DNA from: a virus
DNA: 64,000 nucleotides
IMG/VR virus record: IMGVR_UViG_3300008954_000025
Location: 1 to 64,000 of that record
Reading direction: 5' to 3' (one strand)
The notes under the pieces are model-generated. The model worked only from the letters and a program-made list of their open reading frames with translations. It was not told the origin of the DNA and did no database searches. Of the stretch, positions 24,625 through 32,295 are shown one piece after another. A program made the position numbers and the translations under genes. How positions within the stretch are numbered: the stretch's first letter is position 1; every line of letters begins with the position of its first letter.

Positions 24625-24699
24625 GCGCGTGTAGCTCAGTTGGCAGAGCGCCCGGCCTAAGCAGTCGGGAGGTCCGAGGTTCGACCCCTCGCGCGCGCG
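24625..24699 (+). tRNA. tRNA with enlarged anticodon arm, identity unclear
   Basis: All arms can be drawn: acceptor GCGCGTG/CGCGCGC (one G-U), D arm GCTC/GAGC, variable AGGTC, T arm CGAGG-TTCGACC-CCTCG, discriminator G, and no encoded CCA. The anticodon arm has 19 bases, not 17: CCCGG-CCTAAGCAG-TCGGG. It is either a 5-bp stem with a 9-base loop, or a 6-bp stem with loop CTAAGCA placing AAG after U33. The short variable loop does not fit a leucine tRNA. Identity is therefore undetermined. Confidence 0.75.
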
Positions 24700-24724
24700 C
24701 TCGAGCCTTGTCGTCCGGACAGAA

Positions 24725-24940
24725 ATGTGGCAGCGTCCAGCTCGCGTGTCCGGACGGAAACCCAAGATCGGTCGTCCGCCGGGGTCCGAGTTCCCCGACC
24801 GCGTCGAGATTCGCGTGCGCGCCGGCGACAAGCGCGAGCTCGCGGCGCGCTACGAAGCCGAGAACGCTGAGCGGTCGCCGCGATACCGCTTCGCCTCCAT
24901 GGCGGCTTGGATGCGGCGGAAGCTCGGACTGCGGCCATGA
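24725..24940 (+). CDS. Small basic protein after the tRNA
   Basis: The 71-residue protein is Arg/Pro-rich, with GRKPKIGRPPGSEFPD, then RVEIRVRAGDKRELAARYE and a Trp/Arg helix. GRPPGS resembles minor-groove-binding AT-hook-like loops, and RVEIRVRAGDKRELA resembles the strand-helix start of ribbon-helix-helix repressors. A small DNA-binding protein is plausible. Its stop overlaps the first glycosyltransferase start by 4 bases, so it may lead that operon. Confidence 0.5.
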   Translation: MWQRPARVSGRKPKIGRPPGSEFPDRVEIRVRAGDKRELAARYEAENAERSPRYRFASMAAWMRRKLGLRP

Positions 24941-26151
24941 CTCGTCGTCTGCTCCTGCACTGCGACTCGCTGTGCGCGAGCACCGGCTTCGCGGGCGTCG
25001 CGCGTACGATCATCGCCAACCTCGACGGCTGGGAGATCGACCAGGTCGGTATCAACCATCCCAACGCGCTCGATGAGCACGACCGCGTCCGCATCTACCC
25101 GACGCGCGGCCAGACCGACCACGGCGGGCAGCTCGCGTGCGACCTGTACCTGCAGCGCGACTACGACGTCATGCTCATCGTGCAGGACCTCCACGTCGGT
25201 GCGCAGTGGGCGCGCGGACTCCGGAGCGCGCAGGTGCAGCGCGCCCGCCAGGGTCGTAGGAAGACGCCCGTCGTCTTCTTGTTCCCCGTGGACGGGCCGA
25301 TGCTCGGCTTCACCGAGCTGGTCGACCTCGCCGACTGCGCCGTGAGCTGTACGCGATGGGGGCAGCGCGTAGTCGGTGCCCTGTCGACGTCCCGCGTGCA
25401 GGTCATCCCGCACGACGTCAGCAGCGACGCGTTCCACACGCTCCCCGAGGCGGAACGGGCGCGGCTGCACAGCAGCGTGTTCAACGTGGCGCCCGAGACA
25501 CTCACGCTGCTGTCGGTGGCGGTGAACACCATCCGCAAGGACTTGTTCCAGGTGCTCCAAGGCATCGCAGCGCTGAAGGCGCGCCGCGGTCCGGTCGCCA
25601 AGATCCACTTCCACACGCCCGGCGTGCATCAGGACATGAACCTCCGTCTCATGGCGTCGGCGCTGGACCTGGTGCAAGGCATCGACTACCAGATCGCGGA
25701 CCCGTCGCTGCTGGGCGCGCCGCGCGAGGTCATCAACGAGCTCTACAACGCCGCTGACGGGCTCGTGTTCGCGTCGCGGCGCGAGGGCTGGGGTCTGCCC
25801 ATGACGGAGGCGATGGCCGCAGGGACCGCGGTCGTCGCGCCCCGCTACGGGCCGTTCGAGGAGCTGCTGGCTCCGGACCGTGGGCTCCTGCACGAGCCTG
25901 CCGGCCAGATCTGGACTGACAAGGAGCACAGGGGCCCGTGCTGGTTGTCCGACCCGGAGGCCATCGCCGACCAGCTCGAACGCCTGCTGGACATGCGCGG
26001 GACGCCCGAGCATCAGCAGCTCCTCGAGCGCGCCCGCGCTCGTGTGCAGCGCTTCGCCCCAGAGATTGTGGCCGAGCGCTGGCGGAAGTTGCTGTACGAC
26101 GTCATGGACGGGCAGGAGCCGGCCCCGACGCCCGGCGAGGAGCTGTCATGA
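24937..26151 (+). CDS. Glycosyltransferase, GT-B fold (GT4-like)
   Basis: The 404-residue protein opens the sugar island. The C-terminal half has the GT4-like donor site: ELYNAADGLVFASRREGWGL then PMTEAMAAGTAVVAPRYGPF, the E-x7-E type region that holds the nucleotide-sugar. The N-terminal half (LLHCDSLCASTGFAGVARTI) has the acceptor-domain loop seen in this superfamily. It would add sugar to a glycan, protein or other acceptor, which cannot be predicted. ATG 24937 overlaps the upstream stop. Confidence 0.75.
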   Translation: MTRRLLLHCDSLCASTGFAGVARTIIANLDGWEIDQVGINHPNALDEHDRVRIYPTRGQTDHGGQLACDLYLQRDYDVMLIVQDLHVGAQWARGLRSAQVQRARQGRRKTPVVFLFPVDGPMLGFTELVDLADCAVSCTRWGQRVVGALSTSRVQVIPHDVSSDAFHTLPEAERARLHSSVFNVAPETLTLLSVAVNTIRKDLFQVLQGIAALKARRGPVAKIHFHTPGVHQDMNLRLMASALDLVQGIDYQIADPSLLGAPREVINELYNAADGLVFASRREGWGLPMTEAMAAGTAVVAPRYGPFEELLAPDRGLLHEPAGQIWTDKEHRGPCWLSDPEAIADQLERLLDMRGTPEHQQLLERARARVQRFAPEIVAERWRKLLYDVMDGQEPAPTPGEELS

Positions 26152-27329
26152 CCGCGCTCTGGGCGCCCGTGCGCCGTGAGGCAGAAGGCCTTCCGCCCGT
26201 CCGCTTCTCGGCCGACTTCGCGTCGCCGACGGGCTACGCGAACGACGCGCGCATGCTGGCCTACGCGCTCATCCAGGCCGGCGTGGACGTGACGCTCGAC
26301 GCGATCCCGATGGACTGCGGGACTGCGCACTTCGGCCCCGTCGCCGAGGCGCTGCGCCCACACATCGACCGCGAGCTCGACGCGCCGATCCAGATCCTGG
26401 ACACCATCCCCAGCTTCTGGCCGCAGTACCGTCGCAAGGACGCGCAGCATGCAGTGGCGCGGCTCGCGTGGGAGACGGACACGACGCCGCCCGAGTGGGC
26501 TCAGCTCGCGCGGCGCTGCGCCATCGACGAGGTCTGGACGCCGAGCACGTTCAACCGAACCGTGCTGTCTGACGGCCTCCGAGCCCCCGGCTTCACGGTC
26601 CCGATGGCGCACGACCTGGACTTCATCGATCAGCACTCCGAGGGCCTGGATCTGCGGGAGCAGGGCGTCGCGAACGACGTCTTCGTGTTCCTGACCGTGG
26701 GGACCTGGATCAAGCGGAAGAACTTCGAGGGGCTGCTGGCGTCGTACTGCGCCGAGTTCGGGCCGGACGACGCCGTGTGTCTCGTGCTCAAGGTCAATAG
26801 CGGCCGAGTCGACGCCGCGGCGCGGGCGGCGATCGAGGCCGAGGTCGCAGACATCTTGATCAGCCTCGGCGCGGACCGCCGGCTGCCGCCGATCATCATC
26901 CTGCAGCAGCACCTGCCGACCGCCGAGATGATCGGCCTGTACCGGCGCGCGCAGTGCGGCGTGTTCCCGACGTTCGGCGAGGGTTGGGGGCTGCCCATCA
27001 GCGAGATGATGGCGTGCGGCACCTCATCGATCGTGACGGGATGGGGCGGCGTGCTCGAGTTCTGCGACGAGACGACGGCCTGCCTGCTGCCCTACCAGCC
27101 GACACCGGTACGCGGCATGCGGCCGATGCCGTGGTACGACGCGCGCCACAGCTGGGCCGAGCCGGATCTGTGCGCGCTGCGCGGGCACATGCGCTACGTG
27201 TTCGAGCACCGAGACGAGTGGCAGAAGACCGGCTGGGTCGCGAAGCGCCGCATCCAAGAGAACTACAACATGCGCGCCGTGGCGCTGCGGATGGTCGCGC
27301 GCCTGCGTGCGATCGCGGGGGGCCTGTAG
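26148..27329 (+). CDS. Glycosyltransferase, GT-B fold (GT4-like)
   Basis: The 393-residue protein has the same layout as its upstream neighbour: FSADFASPTGYANDARMLAY at the N-terminus, then VWTPSTFNRTVLSDG, FLTVGTWIKRKNFEGLL, and the donor site LYRRAQCGVFPTFGEGWGLP with ISEMMACGTSSIV. The retained E-G-W-G-L-P and E-M-M-A-C-G elements suggest an active enzyme. Both ends show 1- to 4-base overlaps with neighbours. Substrate unknown. Confidence 0.78.
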   Translation: MTALWAPVRREAEGLPPVRFSADFASPTGYANDARMLAYALIQAGVDVTLDAIPMDCGTAHFGPVAEALRPHIDRELDAPIQILDTIPSFWPQYRRKDAQHAVARLAWETDTTPPEWAQLARRCAIDEVWTPSTFNRTVLSDGLRAPGFTVPMAHDLDFIDQHSEGLDLREQGVANDVFVFLTVGTWIKRKNFEGLLASYCAEFGPDDAVCLVLKVNSGRVDAAARAAIEAEVADILISLGADRRLPPIIILQQHLPTAEMIGLYRRAQCGVFPTFGEGWGLPISEMMACGTSSIVTGWGGVLEFCDETTACLLPYQPTPVRGMRPMPWYDARHSWAEPDLCALRGHMRYVFEHRDEWQKTGWVAKRRIQENYNMRAVALRMVARLRAIAGGL

Positions 27330-28180
27330 TGCGCGTCGTGCTCGCCACCATCGCCTTGAACGAGGCGGAGTTCATCCCGCGGCAGCTCGCGCAGCACCTC
27401 GCTTGGCCGGGTCTCGTCGGCTGGGTCTGGGTCGAGGGCGCCGCCGAGCACTACGGCCGAAAGCACCCGGCGGCCGTGTCCCGCGACGGCCGCTCGGTCG
27501 ACGCCACGTCGCAGCTGCTGGCTGCGGCTGCGCAGCGCGACCCTCGCGTGCGGTACGTGGCGCACGGCTGGGCGCAGGGCGGTGAGCGGACGATGGGCGC
27601 CCAGAAGATCCAGCTCCGCAACGCCTACTGCACGGTCGCCGACGAGCTGGACGCAGACGTCCTGGTCGTCATCGACGCCGACGAGTTCTACACGCGAGAG
27701 GACCAAGAGCGGATCCTCGACCTCATGGCGATGCGCGGGGCGGACCACGACGCGTTCCTGTTCCGCCAGCGGCACCTGTGGCGGCCGCCGTCGCTGCTCG
27801 GCGACGAGGCGCGCTACGAGGTCACCGGGGGCTACTGGGCCGTACCGCACGTCCGCGTGTGGTGGTACGAGCGTGGCGCCCGGTACCAGAACCACAACCA
27901 CCTCGCGCTGCCGGGTCAGCGCTATAACCCGAAGCGTCTGTACCGTCCCGAGCCCGGCGACCCCGAGTGCGTGCACCTCGGCTTCGCCCGCGACCCGCGT
28001 CACCGACTCCGGACGAATGCCTACTACGTCGCCCGAGGCGAGGGCCGCGAGCGCGGCTTCAACCGTCAGCACTACGTCGACTGCCGCGAGGCGTGGGCGA
28101 CGTGGCTCCCGGACACCGCGCTGCCACAGGGCGCAAAGGTCGGCGCGTACGAAGCCGTGTTGCCGGAGGTGTTGCGATGA
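27329..28180 (+). CDS. Glycosyltransferase, GT-A fold (family 2-like)
   Basis: The 283-residue protein starts at GTG 27329, overlapping the upstream TAG. It begins RVVLATIALNEAEFIPRQL and has ADVLVVIDADEFYTREDQER near residue 110, the metal-binding D-x-D of GT-A enzymes. Downstream are RHLWRPPSLLGDEARYEV and many His/Arg residues (NHNHLALPGQRYNPKRLY) that could bind an acceptor. It is similar in style to glycosyltransferases acting on cell-surface or virion glycans. Confidence 0.7.
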   Translation: MRVVLATIALNEAEFIPRQLAQHLAWPGLVGWVWVEGAAEHYGRKHPAAVSRDGRSVDATSQLLAAAAQRDPRVRYVAHGWAQGGERTMGAQKIQLRNAYCTVADELDADVLVVIDADEFYTREDQERILDLMAMRGADHDAFLFRQRHLWRPPSLLGDEARYEVTGGYWAVPHVRVWWYERGARYQNHNHLALPGQRYNPKRLYRPEPGDPECVHLGFARDPRHRLRTNAYYVARGEGRERGFNRQHYVDCREAWATWLPDTALPQGAKVGAYEAVLPEVLR

Positions 28181-28938
28181 CGCGGGAGGTCTGGCTGCGA
28201 TCCATCACCCGCGCCTTGACCTGGCGCGTGATCGCGTCGGTCACGACCGCGGTCATCGCCGTGGGCGTGTTGGTTGAGCGTGGCGCGGTGTCCCGCGCTG
28301 CGGTCCTCGGCGGCGCGCTGGCCGTCTTCGGCGCCGACTTCTTGGTCAAGCTGGCGCTGAAGATCGCGCATGAGCGTGTCTGGGCCGACGTGCGGTGGGG
28401 CCTCGAGCAGCGTCCAGGGTACATCGTGGCGCTGTTTGGCCTGCCATGCTCCGGCAAGACCACGATCGCGCGGAGTCTGGCGGATCTGCTCGACGAGCCA
28501 GGACGGACGGTCGTGCGACTGGACGGCGACACCCTCCGAGGCGAGGACGGGCTCTGCCGGGACCTGGACTTTTCGCAGGAGGGTCGGGCCGAGAATCTGC
28601 GGCGGACACGTTGTCTGGCTGCGGCGCTCGCCGACGCAGGCGCGGGCGTCGTCGTCGCGAACATCATGCCGTACGCAGCTGACCGCCAGTTGCTGCGCGA
28701 GGTGCACGCGCGCGTGCTCATGGTGCATGTGGACACGCCGGCCGATGTCTGCGAGGCGCGCGACGTCAAAGGCATGTGGAAGAAGGCGCGGACGGGTGAG
28801 CTCGCTGACTTCACCGGTGTCGACGCGCCCTTCGAGCCAGCGGCGGCGGGCGTAGTTACCGTCCGGTCGGTAGGTGCCACACCCGAAGCGTGCGCCGAAG
28901 AGATTCACGCAGTGCTCTGCGACCAGGAGTGGCTATGA
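28177..28938 (+). CDS. cysC: Fused DUF2061 membrane domain and APS kinase
   Basis: The 253-residue protein has two parts. Residues 1-75 match the DUF2061 pattern: SITRALTWRVIASVTTAVI, a second hydrophobic stretch AAVLGGALAVFGADFLVKLA and HERVW. Residues 78-253 are adenylylsulfate kinase: P-loop GLPCSGKTT at 88-96, VRLDGDTLR, DLDFSQEGRAENLRR, CEARDVKGMWKKAR and FTGVDAPFE. The kinase makes PAPS, the sulfate donor for sulfotransferases. The membrane part would place it at the membrane. The gene lies in the glycosyltransferase operon with ATGA overlaps at both ends, suggesting a link to sulfated glycans. Confidence 0.82.
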   Translation: MTREVWLRSITRALTWRVIASVTTAVIAVGVLVERGAVSRAAVLGGALAVFGADFLVKLALKIAHERVWADVRWGLEQRPGYIVALFGLPCSGKTTIARSLADLLDEPGRTVVRLDGDTLRGEDGLCRDLDFSQEGRAENLRRTRCLAAALADAGAGVVVANIMPYAADRQLLREVHARVLMVHVDTPADVCEARDVKGMWKKARTGELADFTGVDAPFEPAAAGVVTVRSVGATPEACAEEIHAVLCDQEWL

Positions 28939-29981
28939 CCGGTACGCGCATCGGCCTCGTCGGCTACTGCTGCCCGACAGGTCTCGGCTACGAGAACCGC
29001 CGCATGTGGAGCGGCCTGCCGGACGTGCGCTGGCTCGTGTGGCCGCACGAGCTGCTCGGCGTCGCTGACCTCGACACCTTGTCCGGCGACGGCGGCGAGC
29101 TGGACCTGTCGGCGGTCCAGACGGAGTCCAGCGTCGACGTCTGCGTCGATGCGTTCCTCGACGGCGTGGACGTGGTGGTCTGCGCCGAGCGGCCGTTCCC
29201 AGATGACTTGTTCAGCCGCGCACACGCCCGCGGCGTGAAGACCGTCCTGCTCATCAACCCGGAGTGGCGGGTCGGCGAGTCGTGGTCTGAGGCCGACGTG
29301 GCCGTCGCACGCACTGCCGTGTGCAAGCGCGTCGTGGAGCAGGTCACTGGGCGCCGCGACGTTCACCACATCCCCTGTCCGCTGGACATCGAGCAGCTGC
29401 CCTTCGCCCATACGCTCCGGGCGGACTGGGGCCTATACTCGCACGGCTGGGGCGGGGTGCACGACCGCAAGGGCTGGCCGACGATCCGCGCCTTGTTGAA
29501 CGTCTCGCCGACGGCACCAGTCATCGTGCGGTCTCAGCGCGTTCTCCTCGATTCACCAGTGCCGGTACACCCGGCGGTCGACTCGCCCGCAGATCTGTAC
29601 AGCCCGGACGGTGATGTTTCGGCTGACATCGCGATTCAACCGTCACGGTTCGAGGGTGTGGGCCTAGCCATCCTCGAAGCCATGGCGTGCGGCCTGCCGG
29701 TGCTCACGACTGACGCGCCGCCCATGAATGAGTACCTGCACGCAGCCTACGGTGACCTCGCGCACTACGCGCTGCTCGCTGTCGAACGCGTGGACCTCGT
29801 GCCCATGTGGGCGCCGTGGCCGTCGAACCTCGTGGAGCCGTCCGTCGTGGCGGAAGTTATGGCGAAGCTGCAGGCCGAACCGGACGTCGTCGCCGAGCTG
29901 TCGCTGCGCGGGCGCGCCTACGTCGTGAAGCATCACGGTGAAGCCGCGTGGGCCGCGCTACGGGAGGCCGTCATCGGATGA
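28935..29981 (+). CDS. Glycosyltransferase, GT-B fold (GT4-like)
   Basis: The 348-residue protein has a Rossmann start (IGLVGYCCPTGLGYENRRMW), an acceptor domain with VLLINPEWRVGES, then WGGVHDRKGWPTIRALLNVS. The donor-site signature is DIAIQPSRFEGVGLAILE followed by AMACGLPVLTTDAPPMNEYL, as in GT4 enzymes. The E-x7-E spacing is kept, so it is probably active. It overlaps both neighbours by 4 bases. Confidence 0.75.
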   Translation: MTGTRIGLVGYCCPTGLGYENRRMWSGLPDVRWLVWPHELLGVADLDTLSGDGGELDLSAVQTESSVDVCVDAFLDGVDVVVCAERPFPDDLFSRAHARGVKTVLLINPEWRVGESWSEADVAVARTAVCKRVVEQVTGRRDVHHIPCPLDIEQLPFAHTLRADWGLYSHGWGGVHDRKGWPTIRALLNVSPTAPVIVRSQRVLLDSPVPVHPAVDSPADLYSPDGDVSADIAIQPSRFEGVGLAILEAMACGLPVLTTDAPPMNEYLHAAYGDLAHYALLAVERVDLVPMWAPWPSNLVEPSVVAEVMAKLQAEPDVVAELSLRGRAYVVKHHGEAAWAALREAVIG

Positions 29982-30985
29982 AGATTCACATCGTCACGCA
30001 CGAGGACATGGACGGCTTCCTGTGGGGCGTGCTCGAGGGCTGGCTCAACGGCTACACGCTCAGCCAGCACGAGGTCCGGATCAGTGGAGACCGTACCCTG
30101 CTCGGCGCCGCATCGCCCGACTTCTGGGAGACGCTGCCGACGACCGACGCGATCCTCTTCTGTGCCACGAGCGCCAAGTCGACCTGCGCGCCGCGCGCGC
30201 TCGAGCTGATCGCCAAGCACGATCTGTGGAAGCGCATCGTGCACTCTGACTACGTGCACAACACCAAGCTCAAGTACCCGAAGCTCGCGGAGCGTTGCGG
30301 GCGCCTCTTCGTCGGCAAGCGCTACAAGTACCTACGCTGCTGCGAGGGCTGGGACCACGCCGAGTGGCTGCCGCGTACCGGCATTCAGCGGCGAACGGGG
30401 CGGTACCTGCCACCGCTGCCGTGGCGACTGTGGAAGGACCTCCCCGCCGTCGGCGTCTACCACACGTTCAAGGCCGCACAGAAGCACCGGCTGCCGTGGC
30501 TGAAGGCCGCGCGCGAGGTGCTCCCGAACGGCGTGTATGGCGCTGTGGAGCCGCCAGCTCAGCAGCAGCCGCTGCTGCAGAAGGTCTACGGCACGCGCCA
30601 CAACAGTAACTACCTGGAGCTGGCGTCGCGTGCGCGCATTGGTCTGTACCTCATGGGCGGCACGGCGCTCGGCCACCAGTTCTGGGAGTACGCCGCGCTC
30701 GGCTGCGCCATCGTCGCACAGCATGCGAGCACGCACCCGCTGGCCGAAGAAGGCACGCAGGAGTGGGAGCACTTCGGCGAGGCCGGCGGCGTGTCACTCG
30801 TCGAGGGCGAGGACTTCGTCTACTTCAAGACGGAGGACGAGCTCCGGTCGCTGTTCGCCGAGCTGGACGCCGACCCGGAGCGCTGTGAGCAGATGGCGAA
30901 GCGGGTCACCGCGAAGACGACGCAGTTCTACAGCGGGTTCCGCGGCTGGTACGTGATGCAAGCTCTGAAGGAGGTCGCGCGGTGA
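29978..30985 (+). CDS. Probable glycosyltransferase (GT-B-like)
   Basis: The 335-residue protein begins IHIVTHEDMDGFLWGVLEGW. The C-terminal half has RHNSNYLELASRARIGLYLM, then GGTALGHQFWEYAALGCAIV and VSLVEGEDFVYFKTEDEL, resembling the donor-binding half of GT-B enzymes in which a Glu holds the sugar-nucleotide. The first half is less typical and rich in Lys and Trp (HTFKAAQKHRLPWLKAARE). Assignment is by fold pattern and operon context. Confidence 0.6.
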   Translation: MKIHIVTHEDMDGFLWGVLEGWLNGYTLSQHEVRISGDRTLLGAASPDFWETLPTTDAILFCATSAKSTCAPRALELIAKHDLWKRIVHSDYVHNTKLKYPKLAERCGRLFVGKRYKYLRCCEGWDHAEWLPRTGIQRRTGRYLPPLPWRLWKDLPAVGVYHTFKAAQKHRLPWLKAAREVLPNGVYGAVEPPAQQQPLLQKVYGTRHNSNYLELASRARIGLYLMGGTALGHQFWEYAALGCAIVAQHASTHPLAEEGTQEWEHFGEAGGVSLVEGEDFVYFKTEDELRSLFAELDADPERCEQMAKRVTAKTTQFYSGFRGWYVMQALKEVAR

Positions 30986-31158
30986 CGCTTGAAGGTCGCA
31001 AGATCACCAGTTCCCCGCTCAGGTTGGACCGCGCGCGCTTGACCATGCAGTTGCAAGAAGCGCGGTCGCGTCTCGGCTTGCGCGACTTGCTTGGGCCGTG
31101 GGGCAGGCCAGCAGAACCGAAGCCTAACGTGCACCTCCTCATGCCCAAGAGACTGTGA
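30982..31158 (+). CDS. 58-residue protein between sugar genes
   Basis: GTG 30982 overlaps the upstream stop (GTGA) and TGA 31156-31158 overlaps the next ATG (TGATG), so the frame fills the gap exactly. The peptide is basic and helical (PLRLDRARLTMQLQEARSRL), then GLRDLLGPWGRPAEPKPN and HLLMPKRL. No function is recognised. The double overlap is the main evidence that it is a real gene. Confidence 0.55.
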   Translation: MTLEGRKITSSPLRLDRARLTMQLQEARSRLGLRDLLGPWGRPAEPKPNVHLLMPKRL

Positions 31159-31730
31159 TGACGCCGCAACTCGACGACAACCCGCAACCGTGGCTGGCAG
31201 CTGAGGCTGTCGCGCACTTGGAGCGCGCGCTCACGTCGCGGTCGCACGTGCTCGAGTTCGGGGCCGGCAACTCCAGCGTTTGGTTAGCCGAGCGCTGCGG
31301 CCAGCTCGTCTCGGTGGAGAGTGCGCTTCCGTGGGCGGCGCTTCTCGTTCGAGCGCTCAAAGGCGCCGACCACGTCTCCGTCATTCACGTCCCGCCGGAC
31401 GAGACGCCCCACCCTCCGTTCCGCGGCGCTCGCGGGAAGTCGTACCGTGCATACGTCGAAGCTGGCGTGTCGGCCGTCGCAGACGAGCTCGGGGGCCGCC
31501 TGGACCTGCTCCTCGTGGACGGCCGCGCGCGTGTCGCGTGCATTCGAGCGTGCGCTCCGTTGGTGCGGCCCGGCGGACTGCTCGTGCTCGATAACGCCGA
31601 CCGGCCACGCTACGCGCAGGCGCCGCGTTTCCTGATCGACGGCGGCTGGGAGCACGAGGCCACTTACACGGCCGACTTCGGAGATCGGCCCCCACAGACG
31701 GCGTTCTGGCGCCGGAGCGCAGGCACATGA
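31158..31730 (+). CDS. Class I SAM-dependent methyltransferase-like protein
   Basis: The 190-residue protein has HVLEFGAGNSSVWLAERCG, a motif I with the G-x-G loop, followed by LVSVESALPW with the acidic residue at the end of strand 2. LDLLLVDGRARVACIRACAP is motif IV-like and PGGLLVLDNADRPRYA is strand 5. An alternative GTG start lies one codon upstream (31155). It may methylate a sugar or small molecule made by the island. The target is unknown. Confidence 0.65.
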   Translation: MTPQLDDNPQPWLAAEAVAHLERALTSRSHVLEFGAGNSSVWLAERCGQLVSVESALPWAALLVRALKGADHVSVIHVPPDETPHPPFRGARGKSYRAYVEAGVSAVADELGGRLDLLLVDGRARVACIRACAPLVRPGGLLVLDNADRPRYAQAPRFLIDGGWEHEATYTADFGDRPPQTAFWRRSAGT

Positions 31731-32287
31731 ACAAGAAACTTCAGGCAATCAAGGCCGCGATGGCGTACGTTCCCGGCTACGCCGAGATCGACGTGTTTGT
31801 GGAGACCGGCACGGCGTTCGCCACGACGGCGACAGCTGCGTGCGAGGTCTTCGCGGAGGTGCACTCCATCGACCTGTCAGAGAAGCTGCACCAGCGCGCG
31901 GTGGAGCAGTTCGGTGACCGCGAAGGCTTGACCTTCCACTTCGGCGATAGCGCTGAGGTACTGCCGCAGGTGCTCGCGAACATCGCCCGGCCGGCGGTGG
32001 TCCTCCTGGACGCGCACTACTGTCGAGGCTTTGCTGACGCTGCAGCCAGGCAGTCGTTCCCGCTGTGGTCCGAGCTGGACACGCTACTGGCCCGACCGTA
32101 CGCCGACCTCGTGCTGGTGGACGACATCCACACCTTCGGCCGCGAGCGGCCGGACATCAGGGCAACGGACGGTCCGGAGTGGGAAGCCGTAACGCCCCGC
32201 ACCCTCGCCGCTTACGTCAACGAGCGGCTGGTGACGCACGCGCCGTTCCGCGATCAGTACGCGCTCTTCATGAAGGCGGCGACGTGA
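31727..32287 (+). CDS. Class I methyltransferase-like protein
   Basis: The 186-residue protein begins with a helix, then FVETGTAFATTATAACEVFA (a G-T-G-like motif I), VHSIDLSEKLHQRAVEQFGD, LTFHFGDSAEVLPQVLANIA, AVVLLDAHYC and DLVLVDDIHTFGRERP. These follow the strand order of SAM-binding Rossmann folds found in sugar O-methyltransferase-like proteins. ATG 31727 overlaps the upstream stop. It ends 8 bases before the convergent radical SAM gene. Confidence 0.6.
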   Translation: MNKKLQAIKAAMAYVPGYAEIDVFVETGTAFATTATAACEVFAEVHSIDLSEKLHQRAVEQFGDREGLTFHFGDSAEVLPQVLANIARPAVVLLDAHYCRGFADAAARQSFPLWSELDTLLARPYADLVLVDDIHTFGRERPDIRATDGPEWEAVTPRTLAAYVNERLVTHAPFRDQYALFMKAAT

Positions 32288-32295
32288 CGGGCGGA

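Noticed and set aside
24625-24699. Stop-codon suppressor tRNA implying a recoded genome
   Set aside because: CTA and TAA can be read in the loop, but TAG, TAA and TGA all end well-defined genes here, and no in-frame stop inside a recognisable gene was seen.
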